Notes: generated by a model from the letters alone, not told the origin. A stretch of DNA of 64,000 nucleotides from Bradyrhizobium erythrophlei (GCF_900129505.1 NZ_LT670818.1:4001001-4065000), one strand, 5' to 3'; shown: positions 42,285 to 52,672, numbered from the stretch's first letter. Made by a program: numbers and translations.

Positions 42285-42468
42285 GTCCTCATATACCACC
42301 GTCGCGATACCGTTTCCACGATCGTAACGACGACCTATGGACCGGCCGCTCCCGTCGTTCGCCTCCGACGCCCCCGAAGCGTCAAGAGCCTTGATCTATC
42401 AATGCCGCCGAATGATCGGCTAGAATATTTGAAAAATCACCCATAACTGACAACCAGGGAGAGCGACG

Positions 42469-42762
42469 ATGGCAACTTATGTTGTGCTTGCCAACTTCAC
42501 CGACCAAGGTGTCCGTAGCGCCAAGGACTCACCGAAGCGGGCAGAAGCCTTCAGGAAAATGGCCGAGACATTTGGAGTGACGGTGAAAGAGCTGTTCTGG
42601 ACGCAGGGACGGTATGATATTGTCACAATCCTCGATGCGCCGGATGAGTTTGCCGCCACGGCGCTCAACTTGAATCTGAGTGCCTTGGGCAACGTCCGCA
42701 CCGAGTCTTTGCGAGCGTTCTCGGCGGCGGACATGACCAAGATCGTCGGCAAGATGATCTGA
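42469..42762 (+). CDS. GYD-domain protein
   Basis: The 97-residue product is a full-length GYD protein: MATYVVLANFTDQGVRSAKD, then WTQGRYDIVTILDAPDEFAA with G-R-Y-D in place of the family G-x-Y-D, and ALGNVRTESLRAFSAADM. GYD proteins are small ferredoxin-like fold proteins of unclear role. GGGAGA precedes the ATG. Confidence 0.85.
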   Translation: MATYVVLANFTDQGVRSAKDSPKRAEAFRKMAETFGVTVKELFWTQGRYDIVTILDAPDEFAATALNLNLSALGNVRTESLRAFSAADMTKIVGKMI

Positions 42763-42931
42763 CCGTCGGGTCAGCACCGAGACCTGATATCTTCGCTACA
42801 GGAAGCTGGTTGACGCGTCGAAGACGCCAACCGAGCGCGTCAACCGCTGCGCAGGCTGATGCCCAAGGTCTTGACCCGCGCGATCGGAGAACCCAGTTGA
42901 TGCCGGCTCGCTGCAACTGGAGTGACTGAGG

Positions 42932-44152
42932 ATGAGTCCACCAGCCACCGATTTTATCGCGACCGAGGAGCGCTTTGGCGCCCGGAACTACGAGCCGCTC
43001 GGCGTCGTTCTGTCGCGCGGCGAGGGCGTCTGGGTGTGGGATACGCAAGGCAACCGGTATCTCGATTGCCTCTCCGCCTATTCGGCGGTGAATCAGGGTC
43101 ACTGCCATCCGAAGATCCTGGCTGCCATGGTGGAGCAGGCGGGCAGGCTGACGTTGACTTCCCGTGCCTTCCACAACGACCAACTGGCCCCCTTCTACGA
43201 GCAGATCGCGGAGCTGACCGGCTCCCACAAAGTATTGCCGATGAACAGCGGTGCCGAGGCGGTGGAGAGCGCGATCAAGTCCGTGCGCAAGTGGGGCTAC
43301 GAGGTGAAGGGCGTACCGGACGGGCTCGCCGAGATCATCGTCTGTGGCGACAACTTCCACGGACGCACCCTTGCTATCGTCGGCTTCAGCACCGATGCGG
43401 CAGCACGCGAGCATTTCGGGCCATTCGCGCCGGGATTCAGAATCATTCCCTTCGGCGACGCCAAGGCGCTGCAGGAGGCGATCACGCCGAACACGGTTGC
43501 CTTTCTTGTTGAGCCGATCCAGGGGGAGGCCGGCGTCATCATCCCACCATCAGGCTATTTCACCAGGGTACGCGAGCTCTGCACCGCGCACGACGTGATG
43601 CTGATCCTCGACGAGATCCAAACCGGGCTCGGCCGCACCGGCAAGCTGCTCGCCGAGCAGCACGATGGCATTGAGGCGGACGTGACGCTACTCGGCAAAG
43701 CGTTGTCTGGCGGCTTCTATCCGGTGTCGGCCGTTCTTTCGAACAACGCGGTGCTCGGTACCCTGAAACCCGGCCAGCACGGCTCGACCTTCGGCGGCAA
43801 CCCGCTCGCCTGTGCGGTGGCGCGGGCAGCCCTGCGGGTGCTTGTCGAGGAGGGGATGATTGAGAACGCAGCCGTTCAGGGCGCGCGCTTCCTCGATGGC
43901 CTCAGGAGCATCCGCGCCAATACGATTCGTGAGGTACGCGGACGCGGGCTGATGCTGGCGGTCGAGCTTCACCCGGAAGCAGGCGATGCACGTCGCTACT
44001 GTGAGGCGCTGCAGAGCAGAGGCATCCTTGCCAAGGACACCCATGGACACACGATCCGCATTGCCCCACCGCTTGTGATCACCAGCGACCAGGTCGACTG
44101 GGCGCTGGAGGAGATCGGAACCACGTTGAGGCAGGATTTATCATCTCGGTAA
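42932..44152 (+). CDS. rocD: Ornithine--oxo-acid aminotransferase (RocD-like)
   Basis: The 406-residue protein is a class III PLP aminotransferase. It has the [19 protein letters not shown] start, [13 protein letters not shown] phosphate-binding turn, [27 protein letters not shown], and [16 protein letters not shown] with PLP lysine K256. The N-terminal and active-site sequence matches ornithine delta-aminotransferase more closely than acetylornithine or GABA enzymes. It should convert ornithine and 2-oxoglutarate to glutamate semialdehyde and glutamate. No arginase or other rocD-type partner gene lies beside it here. Confidence 0.88.
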   Translation: MSPPATDFIATEERFGARNYEPLGVVLSRGEGVWVWDTQGNRYLDCLSAYSAVNQGHCHPKILAAMVEQAGRLTLTSRAFHNDQLAPFYEQIAELTGSHKVLPMNSGAEAVESAIKSVRKWGYEVKGVPDGLAEIIVCGDNFHGRTLAIVGFSTDAAAREHFGPFAPGFRIIPFGDAKALQEAITPNTVAFLVEPIQGEAGVIIPPSGYFTRVRELCTAHDVMLILDEIQTGLGRTGKLLAEQHDGIEADVTLLGKALSGGFYPVSAVLSNNAVLGTLKPGQHGSTFGGNPLACAVARAALRVLVEEGMIENAAVQGARFLDGLRSIRANTIREVRGRGLMLAVELHPEAGDARRYCEALQSRGILAKDTHGHTIRIAPPLVITSDQVDWALEEIGTTLRQDLSSR

Positions 44153-44337
44153 TTGAGCGAAGAAACAGATGACTGCTCACGCGGCGCAGCGTCGGTAGGA
44201 AAAGAGGGCGCTGGCTGTTGGAGCCCGGCGGGTGGGTGGTTTCCTTCCCGAGGGGTGAGGTGCATGCGCTCGTGACGCCATTGCTCCAAAGCGTTGAGTG
44301 AACGGGCGTCGACAAGGCCACCAACGGTTGTCCCCGC

Positions 44338-44982
44338 TCAAACCGCCTTCGCCTGATACGCCGCCAAAAACATCCGGGTCGCGCTTTTGACCACTTCGGC
44401 GATGCGCTCGGACGAAGGCGGCGGCGCGGCCTGGAAAATGAAGCGCAGGAACAGCGACGCCTGGCACATCTGCATGAATTGCGAGGCCGCGAGCTGGCAG
44501 TCGGGGATCGCAATCTCACCTGCCTGCACATGCGCTTCGAGATAGGCGGCGAAGCGGTTGATGGTTTTTTCCAGCACCTGCTCGTAATAGCGGCGGCCGA
44601 CCTCCGGCATCCGCTCGGCAATCGCCATCACGGTGCGGATCGCCGACCCGCCGCCCGGCCGGCATAGCAATTCGATATAGGCCTGGCCGAACTCGCGCAG
44701 TGTGGTGGGAACGTCGCGCTCGGGAGCGAAATTGAAAGCGACCTTTTGCTGGTCGAGCATTTCCTGCTCGACGATGGCTTCGAACAGCCGGCTCTTGTCG
44801 GCGAAATAGACGTAGAGGGTGCCCTTGGAGACCCCGGCGGCGCGCGCGATCTCGCCCATGCTGGCGCCGTCAAAACCCAGATCCATAAACACCTTGCTGG
44901 CTCCGGCGAGAATCTGCCGCCGCTTGGCGCTATCTTCGTCGCCAAGGACGTGGACCGTTGTGGTACGATTGGCTGCAACCAT
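44338..44982 (-). CDS. TetR-family repressor of the EmrAB-type pump
   Basis: From the ATG at 44982 the 214-residue protein has the TetR helix-turn-helix (KRRQILAGASKVFMDLGFDG, then MGEIARAAGVSKGTLYVYFA) at about residues 18-65 and an all-helical ligand domain. The frame is open to 45429, but that part overlaps the divergent pump gene. It is divergent from the HlyD gene with a perfect palindromic operator in between, so it most likely represses the pump and itself until a drug binds. Confidence 0.88.
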   Translation of the reverse strand: MVAANRTTTVHVLGDEDSAKRRQILAGASKVFMDLGFDGASMGEIARAAGVSKGTLYVYFADKSRLFEAIVEQEMLDQQKVAFNFAPERDVPTTLREFGQAYIELLCRPGGGSAIRTVMAIAERMPEVGRRYYEQVLEKTINRFAAYLEAHVQAGEIAIPDCQLAASQFMQMCQASLFLRFIFQAAPPPSSERIAEVVKSATRMFLAAYQAKAV

Positions 44983-45066
44983 TAGTTTAGCTTTTCTGGA
45001 AAGATTGCCGCTTCGGAAACGGCTCGGAAGGAACTGCCCTGTAGGGTTGTGGTATAGTAATGTAGC

Positions 45067-45087
45067 TTGACCGAACCGTTCGGTCAA
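45067..45087. promoter_or_regulatory. TetR operator palindrome
   Basis: A perfect inverted repeat has arms TTGACCGAAC and GTTCGGTCAA around a central C. It is in the gap between tetR and the HlyD gene, 80 bases from the pump start. Its size and symmetry fit a TetR dimer site. Confidence 0.82.
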
Positions 45088-45166
45088 TGCTAATTTGTAA
45101 ATCGGTGGTGCAGCGAGGCCTGTGTGGGCCCGGCTCGCAGCGCGAATTTGTAATGGGGAGGCCTTG

Positions 45167-46486
45167 ATGGCCGCAGCAAGAGACCAAGCCGCGCGTATCC
45201 TTCGCACCGAGCCGAATACGGCAGAGGGCGATGACGCCTCGCGCGACGCGGCGGCTCTTGCCGAGCAGCTTCGGGTCCATCTTTCGGACGAGACCGCGCG
45301 TCGCCACGCGGAGGCGCCAGTGAGCCCGGCCATCGAAAAGCCCGGCGTCGAGCACCCTGCCGCCGCCACGGGCGCTCCCGCTGCCACTGCGCCAAAACCG
45401 GGAAAACGCAAGCGGGTGCTGACCGGCATCGTCGTGCTGCTGGCGCTCGCCGCCGCGGCCTATGGCATCAATTATGTTCTGGTCGGACGCTTTTACGTCT
45501 CCACCGACGACGCCTATGTGCGCGCCAACAACACCACGCTCGGCGCGCGGGTGTCGGGACACATCGCCGCGATTCTTCCCGGCGACAACGCCGTGGTCCA
45601 CACCGGCGACGTGATCTTTCGGATCGACGATGGCGATTATCGCATCGCGGCGGATGCCGCGCGCACCAAGATCGCTACCCAGGAGGCGACCATCGAGCGC
45701 ATCGGCCGTCAGGTCACCGCCTTGCAAAGCGCGGTCGAGCAGGCGCAGGCCCAGTTCGTTTCCGCCCAGGCTGGCCTGAAGCGCGCCGATCTCGACTTCG
45801 ACCGTCAGCAGGCGTTGAGCGCCAAGGGGTTTGCCTCGCACGCGACCTATGAAGTGTCGGAAGCCGGGCGCGACCAGGGCCTGGCGGCGGTGAGGGCGGC
45901 GCAGGCCGCCTACGACGCCGCGCGCGACAATGTCGAAGTGACAAAGGCGCAGCAGGCTGAGGCCCGCGCGCAGCTTGCGGAATTGCAGACGTCGCTGGCC
46001 AAGGCCCAGCGCGACCTCGACTTCACCTCGGTGCGCGCGCCGGTCGACGGCACCTTCTCCAACCGCCTGGTCAATACCGGCGACTTCGTCGTGGTCGGGC
46101 AGCGGCTCGGCAATGTCGTGCCGCTCAACGATGTCTTCATCGACGCCAACTTCAAGGAAACGCAGCTCAAGCGCATCCGTCCGGGCCAGCCGGTGACTAT
46201 CTCGGTCGACGCCTACGGCCATCGCAAGTTCGCAGGCTTCGTCGACAGCATCTCGCCGGCGGCGGGCTCGGTGTTCACGCTGCTGCCGCCGGACAACGCC
46301 ACCGGTAACTTCACCAAGATCGTGCAGCGGCTGCCGGTGCGCGTGCGCGTGCCGAAGGATGTCGCCAAGCAGAACCTGTTACGCGCGGGCATGTCGGTCT
46401 ATGCGACCGTCGACACCCGCGAGGGCGCGGCCGACGCCGACAGCGAAGCCGATCTGGACTCGCCGACGATGATCCACCCGCAATAA
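45167..46486 (+). CDS. HlyD/EmrA-type membrane fusion protein
   Basis: The 439-residue protein has a long cytoplasmic N terminus, one membrane segment (VLTGIVVLLALAAAAYGINY), and the MFP core: FYVSTDDAYVRANNTTLGAR, VSGHIAAI, two coiled-coil arms, and TSVRAPVDGTFSNRLVNTGD. It would link the MFS pump to an outer-membrane channel. The start at 45167 has GGGGAGG upstream. The downstream MFS gene is 47 bases away, giving an EmrAB-like operon. Confidence 0.9.
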   Translation: MAAARDQAARILRTEPNTAEGDDASRDAAALAEQLRVHLSDETARRHAEAPVSPAIEKPGVEHPAAATGAPAATAPKPGKRKRVLTGIVVLLALAAAAYGINYVLVGRFYVSTDDAYVRANNTTLGARVSGHIAAILPGDNAVVHTGDVIFRIDDGDYRIAADAARTKIATQEATIERIGRQVTALQSAVEQAQAQFVSAQAGLKRADLDFDRQQALSAKGFASHATYEVSEAGRDQGLAAVRAAQAAYDAARDNVEVTKAQQAEARAQLAELQTSLAKAQRDLDFTSVRAPVDGTFSNRLVNTGDFVVVGQRLGNVVPLNDVFIDANFKETQLKRIRPGQPVTISVDAYGHRKFAGFVDSISPAAGSVFTLLPPDNATGNFTKIVQRLPVRVRVPKDVAKQNLLRAGMSVYATVDTREGAADADSEADLDSPTMIHPQ

Positions 46487-46533
46487 ATTTCCAGGACCTC
46501 GGGCGATGTGCCCGATTGTGAGCATCTGAGATC

Positions 46534-48120
46534 ATGGCCAACGCCACCACCGCCCCGCCTGCCATGATGGCCGCCCCCCCGGTGGCTTCCGAACGCATTC
46601 CGCCGCGCCGGCTGATCGCGTTTCTGATCATGGTCTTCGGCATGTTCATGTCGATCCTGGACATCCAGGTCGTCTCCGCGTCGCTCTCCGAAATCCAGGC
46701 GGGCCTGTCGGCGAGTTCGAGCGAGGTGTCATGGGTCCAGACCGCGTATCTGATCGCGGAAGTGATCGCGATCCCGCTGTCCGGATTCCTGTCGCGCGCG
46801 CTCGGCACGCGGATATTGTTTGCGATTTCGGCCGCCGGGTTCACCATCGCGAGCTTCCTGTGCGGGTTCGCCTCGTCGATCGAGCAGATGATCGTCTGGC
46901 GCGCGATCCAGGGGTTTTTGGGCGCGGGCATGATCCCGACGGTGTTCGCCTCGGCCTATACGGTCTTTCCACGTTCGAAATTCTATATCGTCGGCCCGAT
47001 CATCGGTCTGGTCGCAACGTTGGCGCCGACCATTGGCCCGACCGTTGGCGGATACATCACCGACGCGATGTCGTGGCACTGGCTGTTCTTCATCAATATC
47101 GTCCCCGGCATCGGCATCACCATCGGCGTGCTGGCGCTGGTCGACTTCGATCAGCCGAATTTCGCGCTGCTCGACCGTTTCGACTGGTGGGGCCTGATCT
47201 ACATGGCGGGCTTTCTGGGCGCGCTCGAATATGTGCTCGAGGAAGGACCGCAATATGAGTGGCTGCAGGACACGTCCGTCGCGGTCTGCGCCGCGGTTTG
47301 CGCGCTCTCGGCGATCGCCTTCTTCTACCGCGTGCTGACGGCGGACGAGCCGATCGTCGACATCCGCGCCTTCACCGACCGCAATTTCGCCATCGGCTGC
47401 CTGCTGTCATTCTGCATCGGCATCGGCCTTTACGGCCTGACCTATATCTACCCGCGCTACCTGTCGGAGGTGCGCGGCTACAGCGCGATGATGATTGGCG
47501 AAACCATGTTCGTTTCCGGCATCACCATGTTCCTCACCGCGCCGATCGTCGGGCGTCTGATGCTGCGGTTCGACATGCGGCTGATCATCGCCGCGGGCCT
47601 CGTCATCTTCGCGCTCGGCTCCTATCAGATGACCTGGATCACCCGCGACTACGATTTCTACGAGCTGCTGCTGCCGCAGGTTCTGCGCGGCATCGGCATG
47701 ATGTTCGCGATGGTGCCGACCAACAACATCGCGCTCGGGACCCTGGCTCCGGATCGGGTCAAGAACGCCTCCGGTCTGTTCAACCTGACGCGCAATCTCG
47801 GCGGCGCGGTCGGGCTTGCGCTCATCAACCAGGTGCTGAACGACCGCACCGACCTGCATATCGTCCGGTTGCAGGAGAGGGTGACCTGGGGCAACGCCAC
47901 CGCGACCGAAACGCTCAACATGTTCACCCAGCGGCTGCAGGGCATGGGTGACGCCGCGTTGATGGCGATGAAGCAGTTGACGCAGATCGTGCACCGCCAG
48001 GCGGTGGTGATGGGATATGGCGACGCCTTCTTCATGCTGACGGTGTTCTATCTCGGACTCTCCTTGCTGGTCATGCTGCTGAAAAAGCCGGTCTTGGCGT
48101 CGACCGAACCGGCGCACTAA
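46534..48120 (+). CDS. DHA2-family MFS drug efflux pump (EmrB-like)
   Basis: The 528-residue protein has about 14 membrane segments. The DHA2 motifs include FMSILDIQVVSASLSEIQ, WVQTAYLIAEVIAIPLSGFL, and GAGMIPTVFASAYTVFP with the R-x-x-Q-G in WRAIQGFLG. It pumps drugs against the proton gradient, with the adjacent HlyD protein spanning the periplasm. A terminator-like hairpin follows the stop. Confidence 0.92.
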   Translation: MANATTAPPAMMAAPPVASERIPPRRLIAFLIMVFGMFMSILDIQVVSASLSEIQAGLSASSSEVSWVQTAYLIAEVIAIPLSGFLSRALGTRILFAISAAGFTIASFLCGFASSIEQMIVWRAIQGFLGAGMIPTVFASAYTVFPRSKFYIVGPIIGLVATLAPTIGPTVGGYITDAMSWHWLFFINIVPGIGITIGVLALVDFDQPNFALLDRFDWWGLIYMAGFLGALEYVLEEGPQYEWLQDTSVAVCAAVCALSAIAFFYRVLTADEPIVDIRAFTDRNFAIGCLLSFCIGIGLYGLTYIYPRYLSEVRGYSAMMIGETMFVSGITMFLTAPIVGRLMLRFDMRLIIAAGLVIFALGSYQMTWITRDYDFYELLLPQVLRGIGMMFAMVPTNNIALGTLAPDRVKNASGLFNLTRNLGGAVGLALINQVLNDRTDLHIVRLQERVTWGNATATETLNMFTQRLQGMGDAALMAMKQLTQIVHRQAVVMGYGDAFFMLTVFYLGLSLLVMLLKKPVLASTEPAH

Positions 48121-48128
48121 AGCCTTTT

Positions 48129-48151
48129 CCGTTTCGATAGAATCGAAACGG
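48129..48151. repeat. Perfect hairpin after the MFS gene
   Basis: CCGTTTCGAT and ATCGAAACGG pair around AGA, followed by GGGCTCTAG and on the minus strand by AAAAGG. This GTTTCGAT/ATCGAAAC palindrome is of a type common between genes in Bradyrhizobiaceae, to my recollection. It may stop transcription. Confidence 0.65.
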
Positions 48152-48565
48152 GGCTCTAGATTCTTGATTTGACGCGTTTTCTTAACCCGAACCGGTCTCC
48201 ACTTCGCTTGAAAACGCTCTGACGGTTGCGAGGTTGCAAATCACAAGCGATGCATTTATAAGCACCATATTGTCGCTCGAACCGGGGAGGATTTGCATGA
48301 TTTCGTCATATTCGCAGATCGAACGCCCGCGTCCGATGCTCGTGCTGGACGTCCGTTCGGGCCCCGCATTTAAAAATTGGCGCGCGATCTGATCGTGCTC
48401 AAGCGGGCCACCTCCGTCAGCAGCGATCGGGCCTGACATCCCGGTCTCCCCAAGCTTCCCGGTAAGTCACTGATTTTTTTTTAACGACGCCCGCGCCCGG
48501 CCCGATGCCGTCCGCACGTCAAGCAATGGAGCCGGAGTGCGCGCCAGCCGCATCCGGATGACGCC
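48152..48565. other. Intergenic region before the ABC exporter
   Basis: About 410 bases without a convincing gene. A minus-strand frame of 85 codons (48182-48439) has no ribosome site. The region should hold the promoter of the ABC-MATE operon, but I see no clear operator. Confidence 0.45.
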
Positions 48566-50368
48566 ATGACCGCCTCTCGCGACAACCGCCCCGCCGCCAT
48601 CCGCGTGGTGCTGCCCTTCGTGTTCCGCCACTGGCTGAAGCAGCCGGCCGGCACCGCCATCATTGCCGGCGGCTTCCTGGGTGCCACCGTGGCCGATCTG
48701 TTCATGCCGGTATTCTCCGGCCATCTGGTCGACGCCATGACTTCGGGCGCTTCCGACCCGGCCGCGCGACGGGCGGCGGTCGCGGCTTTCGCCGCGATCG
48801 TCGCGCTCGGGCTTGCCTCGATGGTGCTGCGCCTGCTCGGATATCAGGCCATCGTGCCGTTCACGCTGCGCATCATGTCCGACGTGGCGCGCGGGGCCTT
48901 CATGCGGGTGCAGCGCTTCTCGACCGACTGGCACGCCAACAGCTTCGCCGGCTCGACCGTGCGCAAGATCACCCGCGGCATGTGGGCGCTTGATCTGCTC
49001 AACGACACCATCCTGATGGCGCTGTTGCCCTCGCTGGCGGTGCTCGTGGGATCGATGATTTTGCTCGGGCTGCACTGGCCGTCGCTCGGCTTGGTGATCG
49101 CCGTCGGTTCGGCGATCTACGTCCCGATGATCGTGCTGTTCTCGACGCGCTATGTGGCGCCGGCGGCACGGATCTCCAATGCCTGGGACACCCGGGTGGG
49201 CGGCACGCTGGCCGATGCGCTGACCTGCAACGCGGTGGTGAAATCGTTCGGCGCGGAGCTGCGCGAGGAAGCGCGGCTGGCCCGTGTCATCAGCCGCTGG
49301 CGCAGGCGCGTGCGGCGGACCTGGCTGCGTTACAACTACACCGCCGCCGCGCAGCTCTCGGTGCTGCTGTGCCTGCGCGCTGCCGTGATCGGCGGCGCCC
49401 TGCTGCTGTGGATCGCGGGTCGCGCCTCGCCTGGCGACGTCACCTATGTGCTGACCAGCTACTACATCATCCACGCCTATCTGCGCGACGTCGGCATGCA
49501 CATCAACAATCTGCAGCGTTCCGTGAACGACATGGAGGAGCTTGTCGCCATCCATGACGAGGCGATCGGCATTGCCGATGCGCCTGGCGCAAAACCGATC
49601 GACATCGAGGGCGGCCGCATCCAGTTCGAGGAAGTGACGTTCCATTACGGCGGCCACCGCGCGCCGCTGTATGACGGGCTGTCGGTGGACATCCGCGCCG
49701 GCGAACGCGTCGGCCTGGTCGGGCGCTCCGGATCGGGCAAGACCACATTCGTAAAACTGGTGCAGCGGCTTTACGACGTCTCCGGCGGCAGGATCCTGAT
49801 CGACGGCCAGGATATCGCGCAGGCGACGCAGCAATCGCTGCGCAGCCAGATCGCCATCGTGCAGCAGGAGCCGATCCTGTTTCACCGTTCGCTGGCGGAG
49901 AACATCGCCTATGGCCGGCCCGGCGCCTCCATGGCGGCGATCGAACAGGCGGCACGGCTTGCCAATGCGCATGAGTTCATCCTGCGGCTGCCGAAGGGCT
50001 ACGGCACGCTGGTCGGCGAACGCGGCGTCAAGCTGTCGGGCGGCGAGCGGCAGCGCGTCGCGCTGGCGCGCGCGTTCCTGGCCGACGCGCCGGTCCTGAT
50101 CCTCGACGAGGCGACGTCGAGCCTCGATTCCGAATCCGAAGCGCTGATCCAGCAGGCGATGGAACGGCTGATGAAGGGCCGCACCTCGATCGTGATCGCG
50201 CATCGGCTGTCGACGGTGCGCAGCCTCGACCGCATCCTGGTGTTCGACCGTGGCGAAATCGTCGAGCAGGGCAGCCATGCCGCGCTCGCGGTTCGTCCGG
50301 GCGGACTCTATCGCGGGCTGTTCGAGCGGCAGGCGACGGAATTCACATCGATCTCGGCGGCGGGGTGA
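48566..50368 (+). CDS. ABC exporter, fused permease and ATPase
   Basis: The 600-residue half-transporter has six membrane segments in its first 320 residues, then an ABC domain: Walker A GRSGSGKT at 386-393, signature LSGGERQRVALARAF, Walker B LILDEATSSLD, and the H-loop IAHRLSTV. It should work as a homodimer to export lipid, peptide or drug. The MATE gene follows after 10 bases. Very long minus-strand frames over it are composition artefacts. Confidence 0.92.
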   Translation: MTASRDNRPAAIRVVLPFVFRHWLKQPAGTAIIAGGFLGATVADLFMPVFSGHLVDAMTSGASDPAARRAAVAAFAAIVALGLASMVLRLLGYQAIVPFTLRIMSDVARGAFMRVQRFSTDWHANSFAGSTVRKITRGMWALDLLNDTILMALLPSLAVLVGSMILLGLHWPSLGLVIAVGSAIYVPMIVLFSTRYVAPAARISNAWDTRVGGTLADALTCNAVVKSFGAELREEARLARVISRWRRRVRRTWLRYNYTAAAQLSVLLCLRAAVIGGALLLWIAGRASPGDVTYVLTSYYIIHAYLRDVGMHINNLQRSVNDMEELVAIHDEAIGIADAPGAKPIDIEGGRIQFEEVTFHYGGHRAPLYDGLSVDIRAGERVGLVGRSGSGKTTFVKLVQRLYDVSGGRILIDGQDIAQATQQSLRSQIAIVQQEPILFHRSLAENIAYGRPGASMAAIEQAARLANAHEFILRLPKGYGTLVGERGVKLSGGERQRVALARAFLADAPVLILDEATSSLDSESEALIQQAMERLMKGRTSIVIAHRLSTVRSLDRILVFDRGEIVEQGSHAALAVRPGGLYRGLFERQATEFTSISAAG

Positions 50369-50378
50369 GGGCACCGGC

Positions 50379-51713
50379 ATGAAAGACCTCACGCAAGGCT
50401 CCATCGTCAGCCACATCCTGACCATGGCTCCCCCGATTTTCGCCGGCATGATCATGATGATGCTCTGCGGGCTGATCGATCTGTATTTCGTTTCCGGCCT
50501 CGGGGACGCCGCCGTCCCCGGCGTGGCGGCGGCCGGCAACGCCGGATTCCTCATCAACGCGCTGATGCAGGTGCTCAGCGTCGGAACAGTGGCGCTGATC
50601 GCGCATGCGGTGGGGCGCAAGGATCGCGCCGATGCCAATCTGGTGTTCAATCAGGCGCTCGGCCTGTCCGTGGCGTGCGCGCTGCTGACATGGATTGCCG
50701 GAACGGTCTTCGCGCGCAGCTACATGCGCGCGGTCGCTGCGGACGATGCCACGATCGAAGCGGACACAATCTATCTGATCTGGTTCATCCCGGCGCTGGC
50801 GCTGCAGTTCGCTTTCCTGGTGATGTCGTCCGCCTTGCGCGGCACCGGGATCGTGCGGCCGACCATGATCGTGCAGGCGGTCGCGGTCGGTATCAATATC
50901 GTGCTTGCTCCGGTTCTGATCGCGGGCTGGGGCACCGGTCGCGCCCTGGGCGTCGCCGGCGCGGGCCTTGCGAGTTCGATTGCGGTGCTCTTCGGCGTGG
51001 TGATGCTGTGGATGTATTTTCGCCGGCTGGAACGCTATGTCGGTGTCAATCGCCGGCTGTTGCGCCCGCAGCTCAGGGAGTGGAAACGCATCCTGAACAT
51101 CGGCCTGCCCGCCGGCGGCGAGTTCGCGATGATGTTCGCCAATATGGGCGTCATCTATTACGTCTTGCGGGATTTTGGCGCGGCGGCACAGGCGGGCTTT
51201 GGCATCGGATCGCGCGTGATGGGCCTCATTCAGGTGCCCGCGATGGCCATTGCGTTGGCGGCCGGACCCATCGCCGGCCAGAATTTCGGTGCCGGCAACA
51301 GCGTGCGCGTGAGGGAGACGTTCAGGAAGGTCGCGCTGATAGGAACCGCCTTGATGATCACCGTTACCATGGCTGCACAATGGAGGCCGGATCTGTTGCT
51401 GGGCGACCTTGCCAAAGACCCCGAGACGATGGCGGTTGCTGCGCTGTTCCTGCAGATGGTCTCCCTTAATCTCGTCGCACAGGGGTTGATCTTCGTGTGT
51501 TCAAGCATGTTTCAGGGCTTGGGCAACACCAGGCCGGTGCTGTTGAGCTCCGGCGCACGTCTGATCACCTACGCGATGCCGGTGATATGGCTGTCCGCGC
51601 AGTCGGGTTTTCGCATGGTGGACGTGTGGCGCCTGTCGATCGTAACGACGACGTTGCAGGCGGCATTGAGTTTGTGGTTGCTGCGCCTGGAGTTCAACAA
51701 GCGGCTGCGTTGA
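50379..51713 (+). CDS. MATE-family multidrug efflux protein
   Basis: The 444-residue protein has 12 expected membrane segments and MATE phrases (LTQGSIVSHILTMAPPIFAG, LMQVLSVGTVALIAHAVGRK, IAGQNFGAGNSVRVRETFRK). It exchanges Na+ or H+ for drugs. The start at 50379 has GAGGG upstream; a longer frame lies inside the ABC gene. Its TGA overlaps an ATG of a truncated MFS gene, and the DNA of its last eight or so codons also reads as MFS sequence in another frame. Confidence 0.88.
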   Translation: MKDLTQGSIVSHILTMAPPIFAGMIMMMLCGLIDLYFVSGLGDAAVPGVAAAGNAGFLINALMQVLSVGTVALIAHAVGRKDRADANLVFNQALGLSVACALLTWIAGTVFARSYMRAVAADDATIEADTIYLIWFIPALALQFAFLVMSSALRGTGIVRPTMIVQAVAVGINIVLAPVLIAGWGTGRALGVAGAGLASSIAVLFGVVMLWMYFRRLERYVGVNRRLLRPQLREWKRILNIGLPAGGEFAMMFANMGVIYYVLRDFGAAAQAGFGIGSRVMGLIQVPAMAIALAAGPIAGQNFGAGNSVRVRETFRKVALIGTALMITVTMAAQWRPDLLLGDLAKDPETMAVAALFLQMVSLNLVAQGLIFVCSSMFQGLGNTRPVLLSSGARLITYAMPVIWLSAQSGFRMVDVWRLSIVTTTLQAALSLWLLRLEFNKRLR

Positions 51714-52672
51714 TGGCTGGGCTTAAGGCAATTGTCCTCTGGTTTCCCAGAGATCGAGTAGCATTCGTCAACGGCTGCATGATCATGTTGGGCTCGTTCG
51801 GCGCCATCACGGCCACCGCGCCGACCGATTGGCTGCTGAATTGGATCGGCTGGCGGAGCCTGTTCGAAGTTCTGACGATCGCGACGCTTGTGGTTGCCGG
51901 GCTCATTTATTTTGCTGTGCCGAAGTCCGACGGGGGTTCCAAGAACTCCGTCTCTTCTGGCAAACCGCTTACTTTGCGTTGCATCTTTTCGGATCCGCGC
52001 TTCCTGAGAATTGCGCCTCTGTCTGCAACTTGCATCGGATCGTCCTGGGCAATGCATTCATTGTGGGCCGCATCCTGGCTCGCTGACGTCGAAGGATTCG
52101 ACCGGCAAGGCGTGATCAATCAGCTCTTCACGATGGCGATTGGAATCAGCCTTGGCGCATTGCTGATGGGGACGCTGGCGGATCGTCTGCGCAAACGTGG
52201 CATAGCGACCGAAGCTCTATTGGCAGTGTTCGGGGCGCTATTCATGCTGGCCGAACTCGCGCTAGTTCTGCGCGTGCCGCTCCCATGCATTCTGCCTTGG
52301 TCCGTCGTATCGGTAGTGGGAGCAGCGACCGTGCTGAGCTATGCGATCATAGCAGATTACTTTCCCATCGAAATCGCCGCGCGTGCCAATGGCGCGTTGA
52401 ACCTGCTGCATTTCGGCTGGGCGTTCACAGTCCAATATGGGATCGGACTAATCGTTAACCTATGGGCGTCTCAAGATGGGCACTATCCCATGATCGCTTA
52501 CCAGGCCGCGTTCGGTTTAAACCTCACAATTCAAGCGGCTGCATTGATCTGGTTCGCGCTGCCTTGGCTCAGAAACTTCGTCCCAGTTGCGAGATCGGAC
52601 GTCCAAGTTAGCTTTGCGTCTGCGACGGCTGAAGGATCTATACTTGAGCCCTCTCACGTAGTGGATTGGTGA
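51713..52672 (+). pseudogene. 5'-truncated MFS transporter fragment
   Basis: The frame gives 319 residues that begin in the middle of an MFS protein: ALMAGLKAIVLWFPRDRVAF, then IMLGSFGAITATAPTDWLLN is the region after membrane segment 4 in related proteins. Eight or so segments follow (LGALLMGTLADRLRKRG, VVSVVGAATVLSYAIIADYF). The first four segments are missing. The MFS-like reading continues a few codons upstream (GVQQAAALMAG, from about 51690) under the MATE 3' end, so a junction lies there. A translated protein is possible by ATGA coupling but should not transport. Confidence 0.7.

Noticed and set aside
48182..48439. 85-codon minus-strand frame before the ABC gene
   Set aside because: No ribosome site, no family, and it lies in the expected promoter region.
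48467..50650. 727-codon minus-strand frame over the ABC exporter
   Set aside because: The plus strand encodes a complete ABC transporter with all motifs. The opposite frame is low-complexity Arg/His/Asp-rich and is a GC-composition artefact.
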